Shown here one piece after another: positions 14,700 through 23,663 of a stretch of DNA of 35,849 bases. How positions within the stretch are numbered: position 1 is the stretch's first letter; each line of letters opens with the position of its first letter. The stretch lies in the IMG/VR virus record IMGVR_UViG_3300009551_000086, positions 1 to 35,849 of that record. One strand, written 5' to 3'. This DNA comes from a virus. Under the pieces are notes generated by a model. It was given only the letters and a program-made list of their open reading frames with translations. It was not told the DNA's origin and ran no database searches. A program made the translations under genes and the position numbers.

Positions 14700-17600
14700 A
14701 TGAAAAAATTATTAATCGCTCCTTTGCTTTTAGTGCTGAGTTTTGCAAACGCTCAGTTGCCCGGCTATACTGTTGTAGCCGGTAAATGGTCTTATAAGGA
14801 CTTCGAGATCAGAAATACAGCGACATTACCGCGAGATACCGTAACTGGTGCGGCAGACGGGTCGTTGGCTGTAAAAAATGGAACTCTTTATATTCACATT
14901 ACTTTCTGGCAACAAGTCGCGACTGGAAGTTCAACACCTACATGGGGAAATATAACTGGAAATTTGCCTGACCAGATCGATCTTTCTAATGCATTGAACG
15001 GAAAATTGGGTAAAATAGACACCGCCACGATGCTGTCTGCTTATTTACGGAGCGCATTAGGTGTTAAAATTGTTGATACGGCTGCGATGTTAAGCCCATA
15101 TTTAAGATCCTCACTATTTACAAAAACAAATATAGGACTCGGAAATGTTATCAACAGTTTGCAGGTCGTTAACGCCGGTAATTTTACCAGTGCTGCGATA
15201 ATGCCTTTCGCTTCTCTTCCAGCTCCGTCTGGAGGCCCAACAATGGTATTCGCTTCTGATACGCTGGCGTGGTATTATAATACTGGTTCGTCCTATGTTA
15301 AAATGGCTGGGGGCGGCGGGGCTGGGGGCGGCGGGGCTGATAGCGCGTTATTTGCGACCAAATGGTATACGGATACGTCTAAATACCCCTTACACGCCAA
15401 CCCTGCCGGTTACCTGATCGGAATTACCGGTTCGATGGTTAATAGTGCTCTTGGGTATACCGCATATAGCAGCGCCAATCCTTCTGGATTTATCACGGGA
15501 AACCAATCCATTTCTTTTGCTGCGACCGGAGATGCGACCGGAACAGCAAGCGGATCGACTTCATTAAGTGTTGCTTTAGTTGTCAATAAAATAAAGGGAG
15601 CTACCGTTCCAACCTTGGCGATCGGAAATTTAAAGTATAATGGATCTGCATTTGTATTTGATAGCGCGACATACCTTCCAATGGTTTGGAATTCAAATCT
15701 AAATATTACCGGAAACAATAAAACAGTATCAATATTTGGAGGAAATTTAAACCTAACTTCTTCCGCCAGTAACGGGACAATCGGAATAGGAAATGGTATA
15801 ATTTCAATTTCCGGTTCTTCAAATTTTCCGACTCAGCAATTTTCTGTATCGACAACATTTAATTTACCTGCCGTTAGTATGCAATATTTTAATGGCACAT
15901 CAACAATCGAGGCGATACGAATAGTTAACGATACTGTTAATTTCTTTGGTCCTTTAAGCGTCGCAGGAAGCAGCAAGTATTCATTTTTAAGGAATGGTAC
16001 GTCTTTCTTTCCCGGTTCGATTACTGGCGTAACAGAATCCAATAGCGACAGTTCCAATAAACAGGCTTCTACCGCCCTATTACACCGGCTGCTTAGTACT
16101 TTCAATCCCGGAGCAGCTAATAGGGTTGGACCTCTTGATTCTCTTTCCCGTGTTTCTCAAGGCGCTCAGATCATAGGAAGCACCTTGCTGATGCAGACGG
16201 CAAATGGTTCTTTTGCTGGCTTGGAGTCTACTGCACATTTCAAGGAAATGGATAGCATAATTCAGCGCCTCTTTAAGACAAATCTTGCTCACACAGGATC
16301 GTCTGGTGTTTGGTCTGCTTATGGTTCTCCGCTTGGTGATACATTGTATTTTAAAAATATCACAAACAATGGAGGAGGAATTTCTATTGTTACCCTACCG
16401 GATAGTTCTGTAGGTATTGGTATCGACTATTCTTATGTCGCAAGCCTTTCAACAACTCAGACGCTTTCTAATAAAACACTTACGGCCCCTCTATTAACAA
16501 GCCCTCAATTGGAAACATCTTCAACCGTTGGTTATGCGTGGATTGCTACCGATGCTTCCGGTCATGGTCATTGGGCTGCAAGTTCTAATACCCCTAATTT
16601 AACGCCCGCATTTACTTCGACTCAGTTTAGTATTACCGCCGGTGGAAGCGCTGCTGTAATACCGGGGGCTACGCATTTGGCCGCTGGCGCTATAACTGCC
16701 GCAAGCCAATCGAGGATAGATAGTCTTGTTTGGGTAACTAATAGCGGTCACGGTCACCCTCTTTTACGCGCCCCTTCTTCAAGGGATACGCTTATGGCTT
16801 TAGGGGTTGACATGGTCAACTCTTCAGACATCGCTTTTTCTTATTTAGGAAACTTAAAAGATTCCGTTGCGTTCTCAGCCGCCATACGGGTGTTAACCAC
16901 AAACGGGGATTTATTCGTATATAATAGCGGGAATACGCGGTTGCCTGTTGGAGCAGAAGGATCGATATTGAAAGTTGTTAGCGGGATGCCGACATGGCAG
17001 ATTGTTTCTGGTACGGGTACGGTGACTAATGTTACATCTAATACTACAGCCGGAACGTTATTTAATATCGGGTTGACAAACAACACGACCACTCCTGCTT
17101 TTGCATTCAGTTTGCAAAACGCTCCAGCCGCTGGCGTGTTTGGTAGTGTAGCAGGTGGAACACCTGCATATTTTACTCCTGTTCTCGCGTCTGCATTGTT
17201 TTCAGGACAGGGAGGCGCTACTCAGGTGTTGCATGGCGGAGGTACTGGCAACCCTGTTTGGGGGCCTTTTAATTATGCGACTGACGGGACAGGAACGATA
17301 CAGGCAACAAACTTTCCGGCCCTAACAGGGGGAGATGTTTCAAATACTGTCGGCACTTTGGCTGTAACAATAAATAGCGGGGCTGTAACGAATACTAAAA
17401 TCGCAAATGGAACTATTGATCTTACATCAAAAGTAACTAATCTTCTTCCGGGTGCAAATGGCGGTACTGGTGTTGCAAATACAGGAAAAACGATTACGAT
17501 AGGCGGCAATCTTTCTTTCACGGGCGGGTTTACTACCAACTTCAATGTCTCCTCAAATACTTCTTTAAATCTTCCGTCGACTGGAACAGTACTAATCACT

Positions 17601-18233
17601 ACCGGCTCTGGCTCTGCACTCTCCGGTATTACATGGGATGTTACAGGTACTCCAAATCAGGTACTCGTAAACAACCTGACCGGTTTAGCGCAGACGGGAC
17701 ATATAACACTTACGACTCCTCAGGATATTGGAACGACGAGCAGCCCGACATTTACAGGTTTGACTTTAAACGGAGCTTCGATTAATTTCACAAACTTGGC
17801 TACAGGGTCTTTCACTGATAATTTAGTAACAATTGATGGAACTGGTCGGCTTAGAAAATACACAAGCGTAGTTCCTCAGGCGGGAGGATATACTCCTACT
17901 CAGTATAGTGGAAATATCGCTACCCTGAGAACGTCACAGGTTATGCGCATTGGGAGTACAGTATCGGTTGATGGTCAAATAACAATGAATCCGGCAACAG
18001 GGTCAAATACTGTCGAGCTTTCAGTTCCTTTTGATCTTTCGAGTCCTTTCCAATTTGCAGAAGAAGTGAACGGATTTGTATCAGAAATAAGCTCCAATGC
18101 TTCTGTTATTGTCGGATCTTGTACGGCAGATATATCGGACGCGAGAACAACAGGTTCTGTAAAATTATCGTTCAATTCTCCAAACACGAATGGTCGGAGT
18201 TTTTTTTACCACTATGTTTATATTTTGCACTAA
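14700..18233 (+). CDS. Large tail-fibre-like protein with N-terminal Sec signal peptide
   Basis: An 1177-residue protein, by far the largest in the window. Residues 1-18 are a signal peptide: two Lys, a Leu-rich core and a cleavage site of the type ANA|Q, with Gln at +1. After this, the chain is repetitive beta material with typical tail-fibre phrases: 'SISFAATGDATGTASGSTSL', 'LLPGANGGTGVANTGKTITI', 'SLNLPSTGTVLIT', 'TPQDIGTTSSPTFTGLTLNG'. A Gly-rich hinge sits near residue 205. The C-terminus (from about residue 1060) is a compact beta domain, perhaps the receptor-binding head. No chaperone-like peptidase tail (such as an intramolecular S74 domain) is recognisable. Phage fibres normally assemble in the cytoplasm, so a Sec leader is unexpected. 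Confidence 0.75.
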   Translation: MKKLLIAPLLLVLSFANAQLPGYTVVAGKWSYKDFEIRNTATLPRDTVTGAADGSLAVKNGTLYIHITFWQQVATGSSTPTWGNITGNLPDQIDLSNALNGKLGKIDTATMLSAYLRSALGVKIVDTAAMLSPYLRSSLFTKTNIGLGNVINSLQVVNAGNFTSAAIMPFASLPAPSGGPTMVFASDTLAWYYNTGSSYVKMAGGGGAGGGGADSALFATKWYTDTSKYPLHANPAGYLIGITGSMVNSALGYTAYSSANPSGFITGNQSISFAATGDATGTASGSTSLSVALVVNKIKGATVPTLAIGNLKYNGSAFVFDSATYLPMVWNSNLNITGNNKTVSIFGGNLNLTSSASNGTIGIGNGIISISGSSNFPTQQFSVSTTFNLPAVSMQYFNGTSTIEAIRIVNDTVNFFGPLSVAGSSKYSFLRNGTSFFPGSITGVTESNSDSSNKQASTALLHRLLSTFNPGAANRVGPLDSLSRVSQGAQIIGSTLLMQTANGSFAGLESTAHFKEMDSIIQRLFKTNLAHTGSSGVWSAYGSPLGDTLYFKNITNNGGGISIVTLPDSSVGIGIDYSYVASLSTTQTLSNKTLTAPLLTSPQLETSSTVGYAWIATDASGHGHWAASSNTPNLTPAFTSTQFSITAGGSAAVIPGATHLAAGAITAASQSRIDSLVWVTNSGHGHPLLRAPSSRDTLMALGVDMVNSSDIAFSYLGNLKDSVAFSAAIRVLTTNGDLFVYNSGNTRLPVGAEGSILKVVSGMPTWQIVSGTGTVTNVTSNTTAGTLFNIGLTNNTTTPAFAFSLQNAPAAGVFGSVAGGTPAYFTPVLASALFSGQGGATQVLHGGGTGNPVWGPFNYATDGTGTIQATNFPALTGGDVSNTVGTLAVTINSGAVTNTKIANGTIDLTSKVTNLLPGANGGTGVANTGKTITIGGNLSFTGGFTTNFNVSSNTSLNLPSTGTVLITTGSGSALSGITWDVTGTPNQVLVNNLTGLAQTGHITLTTPQDIGTTSSPTFTGLTLNGASINFTNLATGSFTDNLVTIDGTGRLRKYTSVVPQAGGYTPTQYSGNIATLRTSQVMRIGSTVSVDGQITMNPATGSNTVELSVPFDLSSPFQFAEEVNGFVSEISSNASVIVGSCTADISDARTTGSVKLSFNSPNTNGRSFFYHYVYILH
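15306..15335 (+). repeat. Two tandem 15-base GC-rich units encoding a glycine hinge
   Basis: The unit GCTGGGGGCGGCGGG occurs twice head to tail and continues for three bases. It encodes AGGGG twice within the fibre, a flexible linker between the N-terminal part and the repeated shaft. The G-rich composition stands out strongly against the AT-rich surroundings; slippage here could change hinge length in steps of five residues. Confidence 0.85.
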
Positions 18234-18261
18234 AAAATGAGATTACTAATAAAATAATCGT

Positions 18262-19554
18262 ATGAAGAAACTCTTTTTTTTATTATTTCTTTTGCCGCTA
18301 TTTTCTAAATCTCAGGTAATGAGATTAGATTTAGTAGTAGACAACGCTGGTCCGACGCTTAATGTGACCGGTTCGTTTACTGCTTTTTCAGCAACATTTG
18401 GATCTTTTTCAACTTCTCAATCTGTTGGATTCAACGGCGCTCACTTAACCACCAATGTCGTATGGAAGCCGGGGGCTGGACTGCAAGTAAGTTTAGATAA
18501 TTCTAATTTTTTCGATTCCGTTACTGCGACTATCTCTGGCGGAAACACTTCCGGAAGCGTGTACATGAGGATAAAAAATAATACAGCGGTTGGAAGCGGG
18601 TCCGGAAACCTGTCAGGAACGACAGCAGGTATATCCGCTGTTAACATCCCATATACATATACGGTCAATTCTGGCGGTACGCCTACGCTTACCGTCACCG
18701 GTACATTTTCTGCTTTCTCTTCAACTCCAAGTGTTCCGTCTACAGCGCAAACGGTCACCGTTAGCGGCAGTAACCTAACTGCTGATTGCCCGATATCAGC
18801 ACCAACCGGATTCGAGGTGTCATTGGATGGAACAAACTTTGCAGGCAGTAAAAACGTAGTTAGGAGCGGTTCTGGTTTGACTGGTCAGCCCGTTACCGTT
18901 TGGGGTCGTATGGCGGCTTTAAGTAGCAGCCCGTCTAATGGGAATATGACGTTCTCGTCAACAGGTGCCTCTTCGGTTACTTTGGCGATGACCGGAACGG
19001 TAACGCCGGGAACTCCGGATGATACGATTACGGTTAAAATACGCGATAGCGTACATAGCGAAGCAGCATATACCGCAAACAATACAAATAACTGGACTCC
19101 AACAGGTGCTGTTCCCAGTTCATTGACAAGTCCTAATCTGAAATATAAAACAGGATCCCAAAGCCCGGTTTCAATAACAATCTCAGGTCTTAATGATATA
19201 TTCCTTAATAGTGGCTTCGGAAGTAGTAACACGTTAGGGTTACCGCAACAGGCGTTTAACGCGAGCGCTTATGGAACGTCTACGACTCTTACGCTTACGT
19301 TAAATAATATTCCTAATGGGACATGGCAGTTTGAAATATTATCCGCAACAAATTCGTCGTTCCAAGCGCATTACAATGAACAAATCGCGTCCGGAGCAAC
19401 TTCAACAACGGTCGACGCAAGGGATAATACTTCTTCTATGCCGCCGCTTACCATTACCGTTACAGGCAATACCGCTACGTTTACGATAACAGGAACAGGC
19501 GGAAACACTTTCTGTATCCTCGACTATATTAGGATGCGCAAAATAAATAGCTAA
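18262..19554 (+). CDS. Secreted Ig-like repeat protein next to the tail fibre
   Basis: A 430-residue protein with a clear signal peptide (MKK, Leu/Phe core, SKS|Q cleavage type). Two Bacteroidota-type Ig-like repeats follow. Repeat one covers residues 30-135, repeat two about 137-245; both contain 'VTG(S/T)F(T/S)AFS', then '(L/F)(Q/E)VSLD(N/G)(S/T)NF', then a strand with a Gly-Ser-rich loop, and end in 'Y-T-x-T' or 'TGTV'. The C-terminal 170 residues form a separate beta domain, probably a jelly-roll carbohydrate-binding fold. Such repeats are common on secreted or cell-surface proteins in Bacteroidota. No T9SS sorting domain is seen. It could be a fibre component, an adhesin or a capsule-binding protein. 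Confidence 0.7.
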   Translation: MKKLFFLLFLLPLFSKSQVMRLDLVVDNAGPTLNVTGSFTAFSATFGSFSTSQSVGFNGAHLTTNVVWKPGAGLQVSLDNSNFFDSVTATISGGNTSGSVYMRIKNNTAVGSGSGNLSGTTAGISAVNIPYTYTVNSGGTPTLTVTGTFSAFSSTPSVPSTAQTVTVSGSNLTADCPISAPTGFEVSLDGTNFAGSKNVVRSGSGLTGQPVTVWGRMAALSSSPSNGNMTFSSTGASSVTLAMTGTVTPGTPDDTITVKIRDSVHSEAAYTANNTNNWTPTGAVPSSLTSPNLKYKTGSQSPVSITISGLNDIFLNSGFGSSNTLGLPQQAFNASAYGTSTTLTLTLNNIPNGTWQFEILSATNSSFQAHYNEQIASGATSTTVDARDNTSSMPPLTITVTGNTATFTITGTGGNTFCILDYIRMRKINS

Positions 19555-22511
19555 TGAAAAAACTATTAACAGCGATTTTTTTAATCACCTGTGTTGCTTG
19601 CTCCGCTCAAAGCGAAGCAAGCAACTATATTACGTATGACAGCACTATCGCTGTAACCAATGTGTCCACGACTCAGGGAGGTTCATACCCTTACCCGTGG
19701 AGAATTAGGGTTACCCGTCAGGCTGATTATTTCCAACGCATCGCCGCTGATACAAACAATCGAGAAAGGATTAATCTTTTCATGCCGGGGCAAGGCGAGC
19801 TTCAAAATGGAAATTTGTCCCACGATACTGCATTGGCAGGGCTGTGGGGATTCCATTATTTTCAAAAGCTTGGATTGTTTAATGGGGCGATTCAATTAGG
19901 GAATGGAACTCACTTTCCGATTTACATTACTGTGATCCAGCCAGCAGCCGCATCTTCAGGCGGAAATACGAGGCCATGGTTCACGGTTGGTATGTTAAGG
20001 TCTTTATATAACATATTTCATCCAAGAGGTGGCAAATTTGACGTAGCAGGTTTTTCTCAGGGGTCCTATGAATGGGGATGCGCCCTGTGGTTTTCAAGGA
20101 TCGCCGGAGATCACGAATCGATGAACTATATCGAATCATGGGTGGACTTGGAAGGCGTAAATCCTGAATCTTTTTCAGGGCAGAGTACTTTTGATTTACC
20201 TCAAAATCAGGTTTGGTCCACATGGGTAAATGCCCCCTACAATGGCCGCTTCTTCGGGTTGGAAGGAACGCAAGATAGTCGTAATCTATATGCACAGCTC
20301 GTAAGTTTTATGAATGCCGGTAAAGCCGGTTCGGCTTATTTCGCCTATCAGGTAATAGGAGATTCGACTGGCCCTGCCGGTACGCATTGTTGTTGGAATA
20401 GCATGTATAATCCGGTTGTTATCGACTGGAAATGCATAGCTCCAATTTCTAACCCGGTTATAGTCGCCAACGCTCAAAACTCAATGGGGACATATTTCAA
20501 AGACCCGGTATATGGACATAATATTTTTCAATGGATGATGCGGCAGGGAGACACAACTCTGATTGCGGCAGGCCCTATTGTAACCTACGTAACACAACCG
20601 GCATCCTTATTGATCGCTCCGGGTGAATATGTAACCGGCATAATTAAAGCGGGTAAATGGTACGCCGTAAGCAATAACACGACTTTAACAGGCTCCAATA
20701 GTTCCGGAACGCCGGGAACTGCAATCCCAACACAAGCGCCGAACAACCTTAAATTCTCCTTAGTTGATGCGATATTACATGGACTTTGCGCTTTGGATAC
20801 AACCGGTACTATCTGGTGCCACGGCGGTAATAGCATGGGAACTTGCGGAATCGGAAATCTAAATGCAAATATTTTAGTTCCAACTGCCGTTACCCGGGAT
20901 AGCGCCGGGCATACTATGTCTACTATGTCCCTTGTTAAGGGGTCTTATGCCGGTAATTCAGCAGAAGGCGTCTATATGGTTAAACACGGTACGCTTAGCG
21001 ATACTTTGTATATGGCCGGTAATACTCATTTTGGAATGAGGGGAGACGGTTATGAAGGGGATACAGCCGCATACCCTGTTCAAGTGTGGGCGCTCCCGAG
21101 TGGAAAAAGAATAATGCAAATCGCTTCTGAAAAATATACAGTCGTTCGGCTGAACGATGGGAGTGTGTGGGCGTGGGGCGGCGGCGGCTTCGGATCTGTC
21201 ACTTACGCCTATCTTGGATATACACCTACCAATTCAGCAACCGACTATTTAACACGTCGTCAAGTTAGTTTGCCGGATAGCGCTGTTGATATAGCTGGAG
21301 GGGATATTGGAGGTACAATAGTAAGGTTGAAAACGGGTGCGCTTTACGGGTGGGGGCCGTTCAGTGATTATATGGGCAATGCGGCGGCAACGTCTTTCAA
21401 TACACCTACCAACCTATCAGCATACATTAATATACCCGGTGGGGTAAAGATGATGTGCGTAAATAGCTTCACGTGGCACTTCCTGAGCAACAACGGTAAA
21501 ATATACGGTTGCGGTGATAACCCGATGGGAAGTATTGGAAACGGTGATCAGATAAATTTGTATACTCTGGATTTTCCATTCTTTGTCGATCCATCTGCAA
21601 AGCGCCAATATATGGTTGTTTCTCCCATTCAGGTAACAAACCGAACGGATTGTATAGGAATATACGCTCTACCTCTTTTTGGAATGGGTTGGTTTGCTGT
21701 ATTTTCGGATGGTGTTATTATTTACAGTGGCCGCGATAAAGGCGGGGTTGCAGGTGCGGGATCAAAAGAACCAAACGCTAACGTAACCCAATTTATGCCG
21801 GATAGCTATGACAGAAAGGACGCTACACAGGTCGATCCTTTTACTGTTTCTCCTGTTGTTGTTTATCCGCCGTATTGCGTTTTCGATCCTACCTATACGT
21901 ATTGTCAGGGCATTACAAGAAAATCTTCTACCCCTCATGCAGTCGTGGGTTCAACTCAAACGATTTCAGGTAGTACGGCTACGCTGGACGGTTCTGCATC
22001 CAACAGTACAAATAGTTCTATAATTGCTCACCATTGGTATCAGGTTACGGGACCAGTTACAGCTCTTGTTGATATTGTAGGAAGGGCTAAGCCGATAATA
22101 ACCGGTATGACTTCAGGAGGGACATATACTTTCCGTGACGTAGTAACAGATGATCAGCAGCGAAAAGACAGCGCCATTCAAACCGTTATAGTTGGCGCTC
22201 AGGCACCGACAGTTAGCGCCGGTCCTGATTTGAACATAGGTCAATTATCATCGACGACAATAACAGGAACTGCAACCGGAAACGGAGCAACGATAACTAC
22301 AAGGCAATGGTCGGTTTTAAGCGGTCCTAATTCACCGACGCTTACAAATGCCACCACCGCTACCGTAACTGTCTCAGGTCTTATTCCCGGAAAGTATAAA
22401 ATTAGATTTACGGCCACAGATAGTAATAGCCAAAGCGCTTTCAGTGATATGACGCTAACAGTCGGAATTTGCAATTGCATTCAATTAGTCTATCCAAAAC
22501 CAATAAAGTAA
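19554..22511 (+). CDS. Secreted multidomain protein: esterase-like, RCC1-like propeller, PKD-like
   Basis: A 985-residue protein starting in a TAATG overlap. Signal peptide residues 1-18 end CSA|Q. Residues 60-330 look like an alpha/beta hydrolase: GFSQG (nucleophile Ser168), with GTHCCW (His278) as candidate catalytic His; the Asp is uncertain. Residues 400-720 contain repeated RCC1-like propeller blades: TTGTIWCHGGNSMG, DGSVWAWGGG, TGALYGWGPF, NGKIYGCGDNPMGSIGNG. Residues 795-975 hold two PKD-like Ig domains (ATLDGSASN and RQWSVLSGPNSPTL, with GLIPGKYKIRFTATD). This plan would suit a surface-glycan esterase with binding modules. It could de-esterify capsule or O-antigen as a depolymerase. 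Family identity is inferred from motifs only. Confidence 0.65.
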   Translation: MKKLLTAIFLITCVACSAQSEASNYITYDSTIAVTNVSTTQGGSYPYPWRIRVTRQADYFQRIAADTNNRERINLFMPGQGELQNGNLSHDTALAGLWGFHYFQKLGLFNGAIQLGNGTHFPIYITVIQPAAASSGGNTRPWFTVGMLRSLYNIFHPRGGKFDVAGFSQGSYEWGCALWFSRIAGDHESMNYIESWVDLEGVNPESFSGQSTFDLPQNQVWSTWVNAPYNGRFFGLEGTQDSRNLYAQLVSFMNAGKAGSAYFAYQVIGDSTGPAGTHCCWNSMYNPVVIDWKCIAPISNPVIVANAQNSMGTYFKDPVYGHNIFQWMMRQGDTTLIAAGPIVTYVTQPASLLIAPGEYVTGIIKAGKWYAVSNNTTLTGSNSSGTPGTAIPTQAPNNLKFSLVDAILHGLCALDTTGTIWCHGGNSMGTCGIGNLNANILVPTAVTRDSAGHTMSTMSLVKGSYAGNSAEGVYMVKHGTLSDTLYMAGNTHFGMRGDGYEGDTAAYPVQVWALPSGKRIMQIASEKYTVVRLNDGSVWAWGGGGFGSVTYAYLGYTPTNSATDYLTRRQVSLPDSAVDIAGGDIGGTIVRLKTGALYGWGPFSDYMGNAAATSFNTPTNLSAYINIPGGVKMMCVNSFTWHFLSNNGKIYGCGDNPMGSIGNGDQINLYTLDFPFFVDPSAKRQYMVVSPIQVTNRTDCIGIYALPLFGMGWFAVFSDGVIIYSGRDKGGVAGAGSKEPNANVTQFMPDSYDRKDATQVDPFTVSPVVVYPPYCVFDPTYTYCQGITRKSSTPHAVVGSTQTISGSTATLDGSASNSTNSSIIAHHWYQVTGPVTALVDIVGRAKPIITGMTSGGTYTFRDVVTDDQQRKDSAIQTVIVGAQAPTVSAGPDLNIGQLSSTTITGTATGNGATITTRQWSVLSGPNSPTLTNATTATVTVSGLIPGKYKIRFTATDSNSQSAFSDMTLTVGICNCIQLVYPKPIK

Positions 22512-22516
22512 AAAAC

Positions 22517-22999
22517 ATGAAAAAATTAATCGCATCTTTTATCATTTTATGTACATTGGCCTGTAGCGCCCAAACTGCCACGTCTTTTGTATTGACACCA
22601 AACTGCAAGCAGACTGTTAAATCAACAGATACTGCCGTTGTATTTGCTCAATTGACGGCATCCGACGGCTATGGCTCAATAGGCTGGCAGGTGGTTAGCT
22701 GCCCCACGGCGCCGATAATGTCCACGCCTTTAGTTTCGTATCAAACCGGAATTCAGGCCGTTTCGAGTATGCAATTATATGGGCTTGTTCCCGGCACATA
22801 TGTACTTAGGGCGACAGGAAAAAGCACTGGTGGAACTACCGGCAGCGCTTTAGACTCGCTTATTGTTGTCTCTCCACCGCCTCCACCTAAGCCGAGAAGT
22901 GTAACAATTGCGACGGTAATGATTTTTGGAATACCGATTATTGTTCCATCTGGTGCGCTTACGTTAAAATACGACGACGGTTCAACGATAACGCAATAA
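22517..22999 (+). CDS. Secreted PKD-like small protein
   Basis: A 160-residue protein. I chose the ATG at 22517 because the peptide from there is a perfect signal peptide nearly identical to the previous gene's (MKKLIASFIILCTLACSA|Q), whereas the 16 upstream residues would spoil it. The mature part is a single PKD-like/Ig-like domain (AQLTASDGYGSIGWQVVSC, then GLVPGTYVLRATG) and a Pro-rich linker (PPPPPKP), followed by about 35 residues with a hydrophobic beta hairpin. The domain resembles the last domain of the 985-residue protein, so it probably comes from duplication. It may pair with that protein. Confidence 0.65.
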   Translation: MKKLIASFIILCTLACSAQTATSFVLTPNCKQTVKSTDTAVVFAQLTASDGYGSIGWQVVSCPTAPIMSTPLVSYQTGIQAVSSMQLYGLVPGTYVLRATGKSTGGTTGSALDSLIVVSPPPPPKPRSVTIATVMIFGIPIIVPSGALTLKYDDGSTITQ

Positions 23000-23065
23000 A
23001 GTCCTTTTAAAAATAAAAGGTCACAAATACTCTAATTATTTTTGGCCTTTAAACAACAAAATACC

Positions 23066-23359
23066 ATGAAGAAAGCAATTTTTATGACAGCTCTATTAGC
23101 TGTTTCTTTTGTTTCGTTCGGTCAGTCAAAGAAGACAGATCCTGTTAAAAAAACAGAATCGTCGGCGATGAATAAAACCGATTCGGTTGACCACTTCATA
23201 CTCGATATGTCAATCGGCGAACTGGTTCAATTGAATCAGTTTATAATAAGCGCCGATTTGTACAGCGACAAAGGAAGGGAGCAGTATGCAAAAAGTCTTC
23301 TCGAAAAAGTAAAACAAATTCGCTTACCCGTCCCGGCTGACACGACGAAGAAAAAATAA
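23066..23359 (+). CDS. Small secreted protein of unknown function
   Basis: A 97-residue protein with a signal peptide (MKK, Leu/Val/Phe core, SFG|Q). The start is placed at the ATG at 23066, because the peptide beginning there has the normal leader shape; a TTG upstream (23042) would add eight residues without benefit. The mature protein is highly charged and Lys-rich, with a helix around residues 45-85 (LDMSIGELVQLNQFIISA). No domain is recognised. It is the last of the five consecutive signal-peptide genes, just before the lysis genes. A role in the periplasm or in lysis is possible but unsupported. Confidence 0.6.
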   Translation: MKKAIFMTALLAVSFVSFGQSKKTDPVKKTESSAMNKTDSVDHFILDMSIGELVQLNQFIISADLYSDKGREQYAKSLLEKVKQIRLPVPADTTKKK

Positions 23360-23376
23360 TTCGTCAAACGTGTCCA

Positions 23377-23652
23377 ATGGTCAATACAACAAATCAATTC
23401 GAGCTCTTCTTACAGGTTGCTAAGGTTATAGGGGTAGTTGTCGGCGCTTTTATTGCTTATGGAAAGTTCATGTCGCATATACGCGAAATGGAACTAAAAA
23501 TCCAAATGCTTGAGGGAAAGCTGGCTGAAAAAGAAAAAGAGTTCGAGAAACTGGATGCAAAGATTGACCTTCTGAATGAGAAGTTTAGCGGTAAGCTGGA
23601 CACGTTACTCGAAAAAATAATTAACGTCCAAATCCAATTGGGCAAACTTTAA
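23377..23652 (+). CDS. Small membrane protein with coiled coil (holin accessory or i-spanin-like)
   Basis: A 91-residue protein: a single N-terminal transmembrane helix (about residues 12-28, LQVAKVIGVVVGAFIAYG) followed by a strongly heptad coiled coil (residues 35-80, MLEGKLAEKEKEFEKLDAKI and onward). This plan, one TM helix and a long periplasmic or cytoplasmic coiled coil, is that of inner-membrane spanins or XhlA-like lysis proteins. It lies in the lysis block three genes before the endolysin. Whether it is a holin, a spanin or another lysis factor cannot be decided from sequence; topology would settle it. Confidence 0.5.
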   Translation: MVNTTNQFELFLQVAKVIGVVVGAFIAYGKFMSHIREMELKIQMLEGKLAEKEKEFEKLDAKIDLLNEKFSGKLDTLLEKIINVQIQLGKL

Positions 23653-23663
23653 ATCAATCAAAC

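Noticed and set aside
23001-23040. Inverted repeat CCTTTTA / TAAAAGG after the PKD-like small gene, considered as a terminator.
   Set aside because: Only seven AT-rich pairs and no T run directly after; too weak to call.
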